From assembly GCF_026212465.1 (NCBI RefSeq), contig NC_080053.1, positions 4,985,287-5,049,286 on the forward strand: 64,000 nt of DNA, given 5' to 3'. A model generated the notes under the pieces. The model did no database searches, was not told the DNA's origin, and saw only the letters and a program-made list of their open reading frames with translations. Below, piece after piece: positions 22,761-33,963 of this stretch (the stretch's first letter is position 1; each line of letters begins with the position of its first letter). This DNA is from Amaranthus tricolor. Lineage: Eukaryota > Streptophyta > Magnoliopsida > Caryophyllales > Amaranthaceae. The position numbers and the translations under genes were made by a program.

Positions 22761-24203
22761 TCTGCGAATTAAAGTCTCAAAATTTATTTTTTATGAATTA
22801 CAGCCATCAAAGTATCAAAATTTATAGGTTCAAACCAAAACATAAAATTTCGACTATTTTAGTGGTCAGAATTTTAGGTTAAGTGGTCAGAGTTATAATA
22901 TGCCAAATTATTCTTATATGTATATTTAATTAAAATTAAGGACATAATTTTTTTTGATTTGTTCCTAATAAAACAAGGTATTTTATCTTGTACGATTGTT
23001 GGTTTGTCTTTAAAGCCATATATTCTATTTTCTTTGTTTTGAGCGGTCCAATTCATCACAAAAATAACACATAGGTCATGCTTGTTAGGAGTAAATATTT
23101 TTTGGAAAATAAAAGTTAAATTAAGAATAAAAGGTTATTAAAATAGAAAATTAGAAAAATACTATTATTATTATTATTGAAAGTAAGAAATACTTATAAA
23201 TCGATGGAGATGGAAGAATTCATTTATTATCATAAATAATTACAGTAATGGGATGTTAGAGAATTATTTAATCCTTTACCAGAAATAAATTTGATTAAAT
23301 TCTTTGTTCTTTATCTGTTTCAAACTATTATATTATTATACTTTATCTCCACTTTCATTTGTATGGTTTCACTTTTATTTTCACCTCAAATATTAATCCC
23401 AGTACAACATGCTAAGAGTAAGTAAAATATGTATAGGAGTTCAGAACAAACCCAATAAATGAACATTATTCAACTTTGTAATCGAATTTGATATGACCCG
23501 ACAAATTTGTAATTATATAAAACGTAACATGAACATAAAACCAGACTTTAAACAAACCCAAAACACCTAACATGGTATTAAGCTAATGATCCGAATGAAA
23601 AAAAAGATTTTAAACATTTATGGCAATAGAAAGAAAAAATAATAGACTAACCTTTTCACCTTGGGGCAAGTTGGCAAGAATATCGTGGATGGGTTTGTTA
23701 TACTCTTGAAAATGATGGAGAGAATTAGGGTCAGAAGGTTGAATCCCGGCGCTTATAAGGTCAGGGGAGCTTACCTTATGTCCAACGCTTTCGAGTAAAC
23801 TTCTAATTTTGTACCAACTCCATCCTCCAAAACAGGCACCATGTACCAGAACAAAGTGTGATGGTGTCGCTACTTTCCTCACTTTTGGTTCTTCTAAATA
23901 ATCTTCTGTTATAGCAAGGTCTGTGCTTAAAATATTAATGAATATTACTATAAGGAGAAACTTGAAAGTGTTTGAAGGGAAGAAATTATGGATAGCCATT
24001 CTTACAAAAAATAAAATAAAAATTAGGGAGACACTAATTAAGTGAGCTTTTTTGTAGGGTAAAGTAAAGGATAGATGATATAGGTGTTTGTCTATACTTG
24101 AGAATATATTAGCAAACGCTATCCACACATTTAAACTAACAAAAAAAGTTCTTGTGTATACTTGAGCAAAAGGATAAGGAGAATAGTCAAACAAAAATAT
24201 ATT

Positions 24204-24395
24204 TGTTAAAATTTAGAGAGATAATAAGGAGGAAGTAGAATGGTTAAAGTTAGAAGATAGAAAGGTTTTTACTTATTGGTGTGATTTCTACATTGGTGAA
24301 CTTTCATATTTATAGGCAAGTTCTACCTACAATTACATTGAATGCATTCACATTAAGGTAAATCCATTAATTACCTTTTACATTATATTTTAACA
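24204..24395 (-). repeat. 3' LTR of the Copia element
   Basis: 192 bp, TG...CA ends with the inverted TGTTAAAA/TTTTAACA. It differs from the 5' LTR by a 3-bp indel, a 1-bp indel and a number of substitutions, so the insertion is not recent. Confidence 0.95.
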
Positions 24396-24555
24396 CTCCC
24401 CTTGAATGCATTCTAATTATAAAAAAGAGTAAAATATTATTATAATATATCTATTTAATACTGCATCATTAAAAACCTTGTCAGGAAAAACCCAATGTGA
24501 TAAAAACCTGAACGAAGGGAGAAAGAGTCCAGTGAGTATGATTCTCCCCTTGAGT

Positions 24556-25489
24556 TCAACAAATATCTCGTAGATGACACATTCCAATTTTATGTACAAG
24601 TTGTTCGAACCTCTTTGATGGAAGGGACTTTGTAAACAAATCTGCAAAATTTTCGATTGATTGAATTTGTTTGACTTTTACTATTTTATAAATCTGGAGG
24701 TCATATGCGAAGAACAGTTTTGGTGCTATGTGTTTGGTTCTATCCCCTTTTATGAAGTCTTCACTAACTTGTTCAATACAACCGGTATTGTCTTCATAAG
24801 TTATTATTGAAGAATTTTTTATTGTGTTTATCCCACATTTTTCTTGAATGTGACCAATTATTGACCTTAACCAAACGCATTCTCTACTTGTTTCATAAAG
24901 GGTGATCAATTCTGCAAGGTTTGATTATGTAGCAGTTAGTGTCTGTTTTATGGATCTCCAAGATATTGCGGTACCTCCATATGTGAATACATATCCATTT
25001 TGTGATTTAACTTTATGAGGATCTGATAAGTATCCAGCATTTACATATCCAATAAGAGTAGTATCTTGCTTTGATCGATAAAATAATCCGAGATCTTTAG
25101 TTCCTTAAAGGTAGCGCAACAAATGTTTTATCCCACTCCAATGTCTCTTTGTTGGTGAATTACTATACCTAGCTAATAAATTAACAGCGAAAGCAATATC
25201 AGGTCTTGTGATATTAGCTAGATACATCAGAGCTCCAATTGCGCTTAAGTATGACACTTTAGGGCCAAGAATCTCCTTGTCTTCTTCACAAGGTCGAAAT
25301 GAATCATCTTTTGGTTTTATCGCACTATCATTGGAAAGCTCAATGAATGAGCTTTGTCCATATGAAATCTTTTTAGAACCATTTCTTTATAGTTGGATTG
25401 GTGCACAAAGATTCCTCCCCTTAAGTGCTCTATTTGTAATCCAAGGCAAAATTTCGTTTTCCCAAGATCTTTCATTTCAAATTCTTTCA
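24556..25489 (-). pseudogene. Copia reverse transcriptase C-terminus and RNase H
   Basis: The minus-strand frame 24909-24556 contains YETSRECVWLRSIIGHIQ, DNTGCIEQ and the terminal FADLFTKSLPSKRFEQLVHKIG block that closes Copia polyproteins. Upstream, over frame breaks, GYLSDPHKVKSQNGYVF and GGTAISWRSIKQT can be read. Stops and shifts separate it from the next domain. Confidence 0.9.
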
Positions 25490-26005
25490 TCAGGTATTTT
25501 TCAGTTTGATCAAGCTCTTTAGGAATTCCAATGATGTTAAATCATCAACATAAACTGCAATTATAGAAAATCCCGATTGAGTCTGTTTAATAAATACACA
25601 AGGACTGGTTTGATCATTTTTAAATCCTTCTTTCAGGAGATATTCACTAAGACGGTTGTACCACATTACTCCAGATTGTTTTAGCCCATAAAGTGACTTT
25701 TTCAGCTTTATGGAAAACATTTCTCGTGATTTGTGGTTTGCTGGTAATTTAAGTCCTTCAGGGACTTTCATGTAAATATTTGTATCAAGTAATCCATATA
25801 AATATGCGGTCACAACATCCATAAATCTCATTTGCAACCTGTTCGAGACAGTTAGACTTATTAAAAATCTTAGTGTAGTTGCATCTACTACTGGAGAATA
25901 TGTTTCCTCATAATCAATCCTTGGTCTTTGGGAAAAATCTTCTGCTACAAGTCGTGCCTTATATCTAACCACTTCATTTTTCTCATTCTTTTTTCTTACA
26001 AACAC
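25490..26005 (-). pseudogene. Copia reverse transcriptase
   Basis: 171 open codons with RYKARLVAEDFSQRPRIDYE, TYSPVVDATTLRFLISL, the first conserved Asp in MDVVTAYLYG, KKSLYGLKQSGVMWY and the polymerase site AVYVDDLTSL. This is diagnostic of Ty1/Copia. The Leu-Thr after VDD and the premature end suggest decay. Confidence 0.93.
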
Positions 26006-26088
26006 CCACTTATAATCGACTAGTTTTATACCATTTGGTGTTTGGGTAATTTGTTATAAAACTTCTCGTTTCTCAAGTGACTTTAATT

Positions 26089-27434
26089 CTACTTGAATTG
26101 CATCTTTCCATTTTGGCCAATCATTCCTACGCCGACATTCTTGTTTGTTCTTGGTTCTATATCATTTTCATCAAGTGTTATTTCAGTGGCAATTGAATGA
26201 GCAAAAGCGTCATTAACAATAACATTCTTTCGATTTAGTTGCCTTTTAGTTGAAATGTAATTAATCGAAATTTCATTGTTATCTTTTATATCATTATTTT
26301 CTTCTTCTCTAAGATTTTCATCCTCATCTCCAAAACTTATTTCTTTACAATTCATTGAAGAAGTAATATTGATAACATTTGCCATTTCATTCAACCTTTT
26401 GGATTTTATTTGTTTCAAATCCTTTGAACCAAGTGGCCTTCCACACTTCCGGCGTGCAATAGATTCATTTTCAGTGGCTTTGTTATCAATGGGAATTTCA
26501 ATTCGTGTCGGAACATTTGCCGCAGGAATATATGATTTTGTCACTTGCTTTGTTTCTACAAATGCATCAGGTAATCTGTTTGCAATATATTGATTATGGA
26601 CTATTTTTCTAACTTCTTGTTCAGAAGCATTTGTTTTTGGATTATATATTTTCAAATGCATTGCATTCCATGTGAGATCTATTTCTTTTTTATTTGGGTC
26701 CACTTTCTCTCCCCTTAAGGATGGGAATATTGTCTCATTAAAATGAAAATCTGCAAATCTAGCATTAAATAAATCACCAGTCATTGGTTCTAAATATTTG
26801 ATAATTAATGGGCATACAAATCCAACATAAATTCTCATCCTTCTTTGTGGACCCATTTTTTGTACTTTGGGGTGGTGCAATATGGACATATACTGCACAT
26901 CCAAAAATTTTCAAGTGTGATATATTTGGTTCTTGACCATGCACAAATTGCTATGGTGAATATTTATGATAAGCACTTGGTCTCAATCTTGTCAATGATG
27001 ATGCATATATTATTGCATGGGCCCACGCAGATGATGGCAATTTTGACCTCATTAATAATGGTCTTGCTATTAATTGGAGTCTTTTAATCAATGATTCAGC
27101 CAGACCATTTTGAGCATGGACATGAGCTACTGGATGTTCTACGTCAGACGTACCATAATCATTAAAAGTTTGAGATGTAAATTCTCCGGCATTGTCAAGC
27201 CTTATTCGCTTAATTGTATAATCTGGAAATTGATTTCTCAATCGAATGATTTGAGCAAGTAATTTCGCAAATGCCACATTTCTAGTTTGTAGGAGACTTA
27301 CATGTGACCATCGTGTTGAGGCATCAATCAACACCATAAAATATCTAAATGGTCCAGAAGTAGGATTAATTGGCCCACATATATGTCGATGAATTCTTTC
27401 TAGAAACTTAGGAGTTTCAGTAGCAATTTTATTT
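26089..27434 (-). pseudogene. Copia integrase core and C-terminal linker
   Basis: The core runs from ETPKFLERIHRHICGPI through PFRYFMVLIDASTRWSHV and RLDNAGEFTSQTFNDYG to HVHAQNGLAESLIKRLQLIA, holding the D, D and E catalytic residues. After a stop near 26950 comes the linker with KMGPQRRMRIYVGF, ending near 26089. The N-terminal zinc domain and the protease are missing because of the MULE insertion and an associated deletion. Confidence 0.92.
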
Positions 27435-28059
27435 AGGGAAATTCCACATGGTAGCATCGAACTTTTATGAAATGCCAATGGTAGCACTTTTTTAAGAAAA
27501 TTCCACATGGTAGCTTCCAACTCTTGCATTTAAGTTTTCCGTAGCCTTAAACATCCAAAAACGTTTATTAACTGTTATACCCATATAATTTCTAAAGAAG
27601 ACTGCCTTCTCTGCCATTTTCATTCATTCCTCCTTCTTTCTTCGAAGTACACTGCGATTTGACCGGGCATCTTTCTTCTTCGATTTCACCGGTCATCTTC
27701 CTTCTTCAATTTCACCGGCCACCTCTGCGAACTAAGCTGCACCACCGGCCATCTCTGCGATTTCACAGGTACCTTTCTTCCTTCTTCCTTTTCTGTGTTT
27801 GTTGCAAATGAATACATGTAGAATTTAGGGTTTTGATTGCTATTAGTTTTTTTTTTCTTCCATAAAGTTGATAGGTTGATTAGTATTGAATTAGCATTTG
27901 CAATTATCGCTATTCATGAATTAAAAGCTTGCAATTTCTGTAATAATCCACTGGAGCACCTGCTTTTTTTGAGATTACTCTTTCTTCATGGTCTGCTTCT
28001 GGTGTAATCACATTAGTGGGGCAATGAACTTTCAATTAGGGTATTCGCAATTCTCTTGC

Positions 28060-28480
28060 AATCTGATCGGTTGATAGGTTGATGATGAAAGTTGATAGGT
28101 AGTTTGAAATTGTTGATAGGTTGATTGGAATTAAGGATTTTTTTTTGTGTTGGTTTGTTATTTTTTTTGTTTTTCTTCCATAAAAGTGTCAATGAATTGT
28201 TGATTTGTTGATTGGATTCCCACATGTTTGATTTGTTAATTAGAATATGTTTTTTTTTTTTTGTTTTTCTTCCCAAAATTGATAGGTTGTTTGGAATTTT
28301 GGATTTGTTGATTGGAATTAGGGATTTTTTTTGTGTTGATTTTTTAGGTTTTTTTATTTTTCTTCCATAAAAGTGTCAATGAGCTTGAGGTTTGAATTCA
28401 ATAATGAATTAGGGCTTTTTGAATTGTTTATTTTTTGATTGGATTCCCACATGATTGGAATTAGGGCTTTTTTGTTTTTC
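28060..28480. repeat. imperfect tandem duplication in the MULE intron, about 185 bp period
   Basis: TTTTGTGTTG, CTTCCATAAAAGTGTCAATGA and GATTGGATTCCCACATG recur about 185 bp apart. Many shorter GTTGATAGGTTGATTGG units surround them. Confidence 0.65.
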
Positions 28481-28520
28481 TTCCCTATTTTCTTACAATT
28501 CCCATTTTAAAATTGCAGAA

Positions 28521-31275
28521 TGCCTAAACATGTGGTCTTATGTTTTAAATGGTTGTGTGTTGAAGTAGAATTGGATGTAGATGATAAGGATAAAGTAACT
28601 TTGCTGGATTTGGTATTAGGAAGATGAGTGCATAAAAACTAACAAGCTCATACCTAAAAATCCCTCATTTGCGTATGTTTGAAAGATGAATCATGTTAAA
28701 CTGAATTGTGATCAAGACCTAATAACCATGTTTGAGAGGTTCAATGACAATGAAATGATTTTTATTTGGGTTGGTGCACTTAAAGAGGAAAGTAGTCTCA
28801 TGAAATCGGTTAGGAGTCTTAGGGATTTGCAAGCGTCATAAAACCCTGTACCACTTAAAATCATTCCCGCAAAAGAGAAATTGCCAATTAGAAGAAGGGA
28901 TTTGCAAGAGTTTGAGATAATGTTCCCTTTGAATGACTACAATGAGGTTCAACATGACATTGTTGTGATGAATGCTACACAGGATAAGTGGCATGACATG
29001 GAAGTAGAGTCATCATTGAAAACTTTTGAAAATACTCCCGTTATTGATTCACCATTGCAAAGAAGTGAAACCCCTAGCCAAATACCTTTGACTATTTCTT
29101 TTGAGTCCTCAAAAGCTTCCACTAAAAAAATTCCACCAACCACTGCTGTTAAGAAGGGCATTTTGGTGAAAGCAAGCTCACAGTCTTCACAGCTTTCACA
29201 ACCTTCACATCCTTCTCCACCTTCTATCAGTGTGGAAACAAAGCGTAAGAAAAGGAGGGTTGTTAGTAAGAGTTAACAAAATGAGGTTGATGGTGATGAG
29301 GGTTGTCCATCTGACAATAAAGATGATGATTATAGTCCATCAGAGACTGACAGTGAAGATGATGATGATGATGAATGTATTGATGATGAGTTAAGTGATG
29401 ATGGCAACTTAGAGTATGTGGATGATAGTTTTGAACCATTTGAGGATCCATTATGGGGCAATATTAACCTTGCACCATGGCAGATTTTCACTAATAAGCA
29501 CCACGTAAGGGAAGTTGTTAGGGACTATGCAATACAGTGTGGTTTTGAATTCTTGGTGGAGAGGGCAAACAACAAGGTATACACTGTAGCTTGTTTGGAT
29601 GCGGGTTATTGATGAAGACTTCATGCTAGTAGATTACCAGATGGCACTGCATGGGCTATAAAACAGATTGACAATCTTGAACATAACTGTAGAGCCCTAG
29701 AAACACATAACAGCCTTGTCAATATAAAATGGGCAGCTACTAAGCTAATGGATGACATTAGGGCAAACAACGACATCTCTAGGAGGAGTTTAAATGAACT
29801 ATTGGAGTCTAGGTTTGGGGTGAGTTTGAAGACTAGCACATTGCATAAAATAAGGACATTGGCATTGAAAGAGATTAACGGAGGACATGATGAGAGTTAT
29901 GGCTACTTACCTGGTTATGCAGAGATGGTGAAGCAAACTAATCAGGGCTCTGTTGCTATTTGTGCATGAAAAGCAGAAGACTCCATTGAAAGGCCTTTGA
30001 CATTCACTAGCATTTTCATTTCTTTTGGAGCTACGTTTAGTGGATTAGTCAAGGGTTGTAGAGGTTTAATTAGGGTTGATGGTGCACATCGCAAGGGTCA
30101 ATATGGAGGCACACTCCTTTCAGCTATTGCTCTAGATGGTAATAATCAGTTATTTCCTATTACTTGGGCTATTATTTCTGGTGAAGATCAAGAAACATGG
30201 AAATTTTTTGTGTGGCACTTGAAGAACATACTAAAGGACAGTGGTAGAGGTCATTATTGGACCATCATATCTGATAGACACAAGGTCAGTTATTCATTTA
30301 TAACCTTAGCACTTGTTTATACATCATTATGCTCATAAATTACTTGTGCAGGGAATTGAGAGAGCCTTGAATGAGCTATGGCCAACTGCTGGGAGGAGAT
30401 ATTGCTGCAAGCATTTATTTGCAAACTGAAAGAAAAATATCCAGGGCCATTGATGTATGCACTATTTTGGAGGGCTGCAAATGCCACTTCTCTATTTAAG
30501 TTCAAGAAAGCTATGGAAGCCATTAACGACGTGAACCCGACGGCAAGGGAGTGGCTTGCAGATATTGGAGATCAATCAAGATGGATAAAGTATGCATTTG
30601 ACCCTAATGTTTGTTGTGACGAGAACAAAACGAACTTTGTTGAGAGCTTCAATGCAAACTCTTGGAGTTGATAGGTGCAAGCCTGTTTTAACACTACTTG
30701 AGGGTAATTTATGCTTTAAACTTTTTTGTTGTAAATCATAAATTTCTTGCTTTAGAACTTGAAATCCATGAAGTTGAATAAGGTGCATTTGTGTGATAGG
30801 TATAAGGAGGGTAAGGATGGTAAGGATGGCCACAAGAAAGGAAAAGCTTGAAAACTAGATAGACACTGATTTCTATCCTAATATAGTGAAGAGAGTGAAG
30901 TCCCTGATTTCAGACTCAAGAACATGTAAGGCTTTCAATTCTGAGGATGGATTTTATGAGATTAAAGATGGTAAGTCCACCTTGTCTGTGAGCTTAAATG
31001 ACGGAACATGCATGTGCAACGCATGGCAACTCACTAGGATCCCTTGCAAGCATGCTGTGAGGGTCATTCTACATTCAAGCCAAGATCCCATAAGGTTTTG
31101 CAGTGTTTGGTATAGTTGCGAAATGTACAAGCAAGCATATGCAAGTACTATTAGATCTATTCCAGACCCTGAGCATTGGCCAGAAATGCAGTTCCCACTA
31201 ATTAAGCCACTAATGATGAAGAGTGCAATTAGAAGACCTGCAAAGAATAGAAAGAGGGAAGCAGACGAAGATTGA
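28521..31275 (+). pseudogene. MURA-type transposase, broken
   Basis: The frame starts near MPKHVVLCFKWLCVEVELD, passes an acidic low-complexity stretch (29290-29420), and reaches the DNA-binding part (FTNKHHVREVVRDYAIQCGF). The MULE DDE core follows: GLIRVDGAHRKGQYGGTLL, FPITWAIISGEDQETWKFF and ISDRHK. An intron (donor after CACAAG near 30283, acceptor near 30352) separates GIERALNELWP. Near the end is the SWIM zinc finger, with MCNAWQLTRIPCKHAVRVI. Stops (for example after CLDAGY, after VAICA and in FNANSWS) and shifts make it inactive. Confidence 0.85.
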
Positions 31276-31389
31276 TGTGCTTGCCTTATTATAATGATCA
31301 ATATTAGGCATTAAGGTGCTTGCTTCATTAAAGTTTGCTTCTACACCTTTTCCTTTTTTCTTTTGGGAAGCTAGATACAGCTACACCAA

Positions 31390-32364
31390 ATATTTGGCAG
31401 TATGACACGTACGTGCCCAATGCCTTATCATGCCAAATTTGTAACAAATGATTTCTTTTCCTTCGTGATGGCTATTTTTATTTTAATATCAAACTTGTTT
31501 TCCCTTTCGAGAATTATTATTGTAATGACCATTTTGACAATTTTGGGAAAAGTGACCTCTACCAGATCCTTGAAATTTTCAACCACACCCATTAAAATTT
31601 TCACGACCTTGTCTCCGTCCTCTTCCTCTTCCTCAGAAGTTTTCGTGTCCTCTACCACGGTTATTATAATTTTCACGGCCTTTATTTTCAACAGCATGTG
31701 CTTCAGGCACATGTGTTTCAATAGAGTGTGTCTCATGAATAGCCTGAGATCCAAGAGGTCTTATATTATGATTTTTCCAGACAAGATCATTATGTTGTTC
31801 AGCCAGTGAGAGTACTACACTCAAATCTGAATATCTTTAGAAACTTCTTTCCCTATATTGTTGCAGAATAATATTTGATGGAAGAAAAGTAGATAATGTG
31901 AGTTCGATCATTTCTGCATCAGTCATCGAGTGCTCACAATATTTCAACATTGATGCAATTTGGTATAATGTTCAATTGTACTCACTGAGAGTCTTAAAAT
32001 CAGAAAATCTTAAATTCTTCTACTCATGGCTAGCTTGTGGAAGAAGCACCTTTTTGTGGTGATCAAATCTTTCAACAAGAGAGTCCCACAATGTTTTGGG
32101 ATCTTTTATGAATAAATATTTAAATTTAAGGCTATCATGTATATGATGCCTCAAGAGGAGTAAGGCTTTGGCCTTTTCTTGATTTGTAGCTACCTTTATT
32201 TTGGTAGCTTGAGTTCCATCTGTTGGATCATTTTCTTTTACTTCCAATACAGTATGTTTAAGTCCTTGAGCTTCTAAGTTCATGATGGCATTTTCTTTCC
32301 ATTCTAAGAACTTTTGTCCAGTTAAGTATAATATGTTGAATAATCTTTTGGTAATCTTTGCCAT
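31390..32364 (-). pseudogene. Copia gag
   Basis: It starts at ATG 32364 with MAKITKRLFNILYLTG and QKFLEWKENAIMNLEAQG. It continues with ALLLLRHHIHDSLKFKYL and DPKTLWDSLVERFDHH, the usual Copia gag fold. Past several breaks, a glycine/arginine-poor linker leads to the zinc knuckle near 31395-31445, read as CYKFGMIRHWARTCHT. Its second Cys reads as Phe, so the finger is defective. The remaining text ends near 31300 at the MULE border. Confidence 0.85.
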
Positions 32365-32543
32365 ACTTGCTACATAATATATAATTGTTTTGTAAGTATA
32401 TGAAAATGCAATAATTCTTATATTTTCATAATAATAAACCATAAGAAAAATTATGATGTTTTAATTTCATGATATTCTCCCCCTTGGTTTATTATTATGA
32501 ATTTGTTGTAGATAATAAAGTTAGGAATAAATCAAAAACAAGA

Positions 32544-32544
<1 letters not shown>

Positions 32545-32612
<68 letters not shown>
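32545..32612. repeat. (AAT)n microsatellite at the LINE 5' border
   Basis: About 22 uninterrupted AAT units, immediately before the LINE sequence AACCTCCCGATTC. Confidence 0.95.
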
Positions 32613-32613
<1 letters not shown>

Positions 32614-32867
32614 CTCCCGATTCTCTCTCTAGCGCCCCCCCTCTGGTTCACCATTGCTCCCAAGCATGGTTGGACCAACCAAAGCGAGAGGACCCGATCG
32701 ACCACGGAAGATGGAGGCTCTGAAAGGAAGTTTGGCAACAGCCCAGACCGTTGAGCAGCCGGTGGTGGACAGTCGGTGTTGTCTGTCGACTCAGCTGCTA
32801 CTTCCATATCTAAATCCCTATTGAAACCTACCGAACAAGAGAAGGGTCCAGAGCAATCCCATCACAG

Positions 32868-33770
32868 TTGGGCAAGCATCGTCCATGGAGGTGCCAAACT
32901 GGTACAACTGGCCAGCCCTTAGCTGTGAGTAGTGACTCAACTCAGACCCAAACCGCCATTCCCTCACCTATGGGTGACGAAGGTAATAATGCTTTAAAAC
33001 CTAGGTTTGTTAAAATTGAATTAGCTGACATTGAAGATGATATTAAATATTGGGAATCTTCTGTGGTGTGCTTTGTGGTTGGGGCTAACCCACCGTTACA
33101 TGTCATAGACGGTTTCGTGAGATGAATTTGGAAAGGACTTGATATTGATACTGTAGGTATGGTGGATAAGGGGTCCTCATGGTTAGAATGAAATCTATCG
33201 AGTCTAGGGATAAGGCTTATGAGTCAAATGGAGTTTTATTTGATAATAAACCCTTCGTGATTAAGCCATGGAAACCTGAAATTTCAACTGATAAGAATAG
33301 CCTATCTTCAATGCCTGTGTGGATTCAATTATCCAAGTTAAAAGTAGAATACAGAAGTGAAGGGAGTCTTAGGAAGATTGCAGGTATAGTGGGGAATGTC
33401 ATCAAAGTGGACAGTGCCACACGCCAAAAAGCTAAGTTGAGGTTTGCTCGGGTCCTAGTCGAAATGAACACCAATGATGATTTACCGGAGGAAATTCACT
33501 ACACTAATGTGAATGATGAATTGATTACACAGCAGGTGGTCTATGAGTGGAAGCCTATCCTTTGCAACAAATGCCAAAAAATGGGTCACAATGATTAGGA
33601 ATGTCGAAGTGATATGAGCAAGGAGAGAGCATCAAACCATGAAAAAAGGCCAAGGAAAGACGAAGAAAGATACCAAATGGTTGCGAGGAAAAAGTATGTA
33701 GTGAAACAAAAGCCATCAATCCAACAATCAAATGGGACAAAGACCAATGTTACCGAAGAACAATAACCTC
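32868..33770 (+). pseudogene. LINE ORF1 (DUF4283-type with CCHC knuckle)
   Basis: Over two frames: LADIEDDIKYWESSVVCFVV and IKPWKPEIS, both DUF4283-type, then MPVWIQLSKLKVEY. The zinc knuckle near 33560-33605 reads CNKCQKMGHND with a stop in place of the next residue, then ECR. This is the nucleic-acid-binding first protein of plant L1 elements. Stops at 33123 and 33596 break it. Confidence 0.85.
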
Positions 33771-33963
33771 CTAGTGCTCTAATTGTTCAAACTAAGAGCA
33801 AGTCCCCCCTCAAAACGAGGAGTCCTAGAGGTTACCAGCACCATGGGGAGGTTACAACCCCTAACCCGTTTGCTGCCCTAGCGAAGGATACCGATATACC
33901 TACCGGGGAGGAAACCACTATCCTGAAACTTCCTATTAAAGCATTGGGGGCTTACCCCATCGA

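Larger units (their letters stand above)
19330..23999 (-). pseudogene. methylesterase (SABP2/MES family), four exons, probable frameshift in exon 2
   Basis: Alpha/beta-hydrolase of the plant methylesterase family, which cleaves methyl esters such as methyl salicylate or methyl jasmonate. Minus-strand exons are 23999-23652, 22104-21959, 21867-21733 and 19620-19330, all with GT-AG borders. Exon 1 (116 codons) has a hydrophobic leader (TFKFLLIVIFINIL), unusual for this family, then HFVLVHGACFGGWSWYKI. Exon 2 has VIIVGHSAGG with the nucleophile Ser123. Exon 3 reads DVYDFFYGDGPENPPTSG. Exon 4 has RTLHDKFFP (acid) and PSDHCPMLSTP (His). Exon 2 begins in the serine frame but must end in the next frame (ATHRIFFHTKYNQNY) to join exon 3, so one base appears lost near 21985-22010. 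This makes a pseudogene likely unless the base is a sequence error. An upstream in-frame ATG at 24194 is less likely than 23999. Confidence 0.85.
27435..31300 (+). mobile_element. Mutator-like element inserted in the Copia protease region
   Basis: The left end at 27435 (GGGAAATTCCACATGGTAGC) carries repeated CCACATGGTAGC motifs, typical of certain plant MULE termini. Then come a 5' UTR-like stretch, a donor at about 27770, an intron and a MURA-type transposase. No matching right terminus exists near 31300. The Copia protease and pre-integrase segment that should lie there is also gone, so one deletion probably removed both. Confidence 0.75.

Noticed and set aside
23652..24194. Methylesterase start at 24194
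   Set aside because: The extra 65 codons match nothing; the ATG at 23999 gives a normal leader directly before the esterase core.
24204..24395. Possibility that the LTR is a solo LTR
   Set aside because: A partner LTR, primer site and identical ATATT flank at 39391-39396 show it is one end of a full element.
29263..29451. His-rich minus-strand frame
   Set aside because: Antisense of the acidic GATGAT stretch in the MULE transposase.
32532..32807. Frame ending in a long Leu run (minus)
   Set aside because: The Leu run is the translated AAT microsatellite; the rest is antisense of the LINE 5' end.
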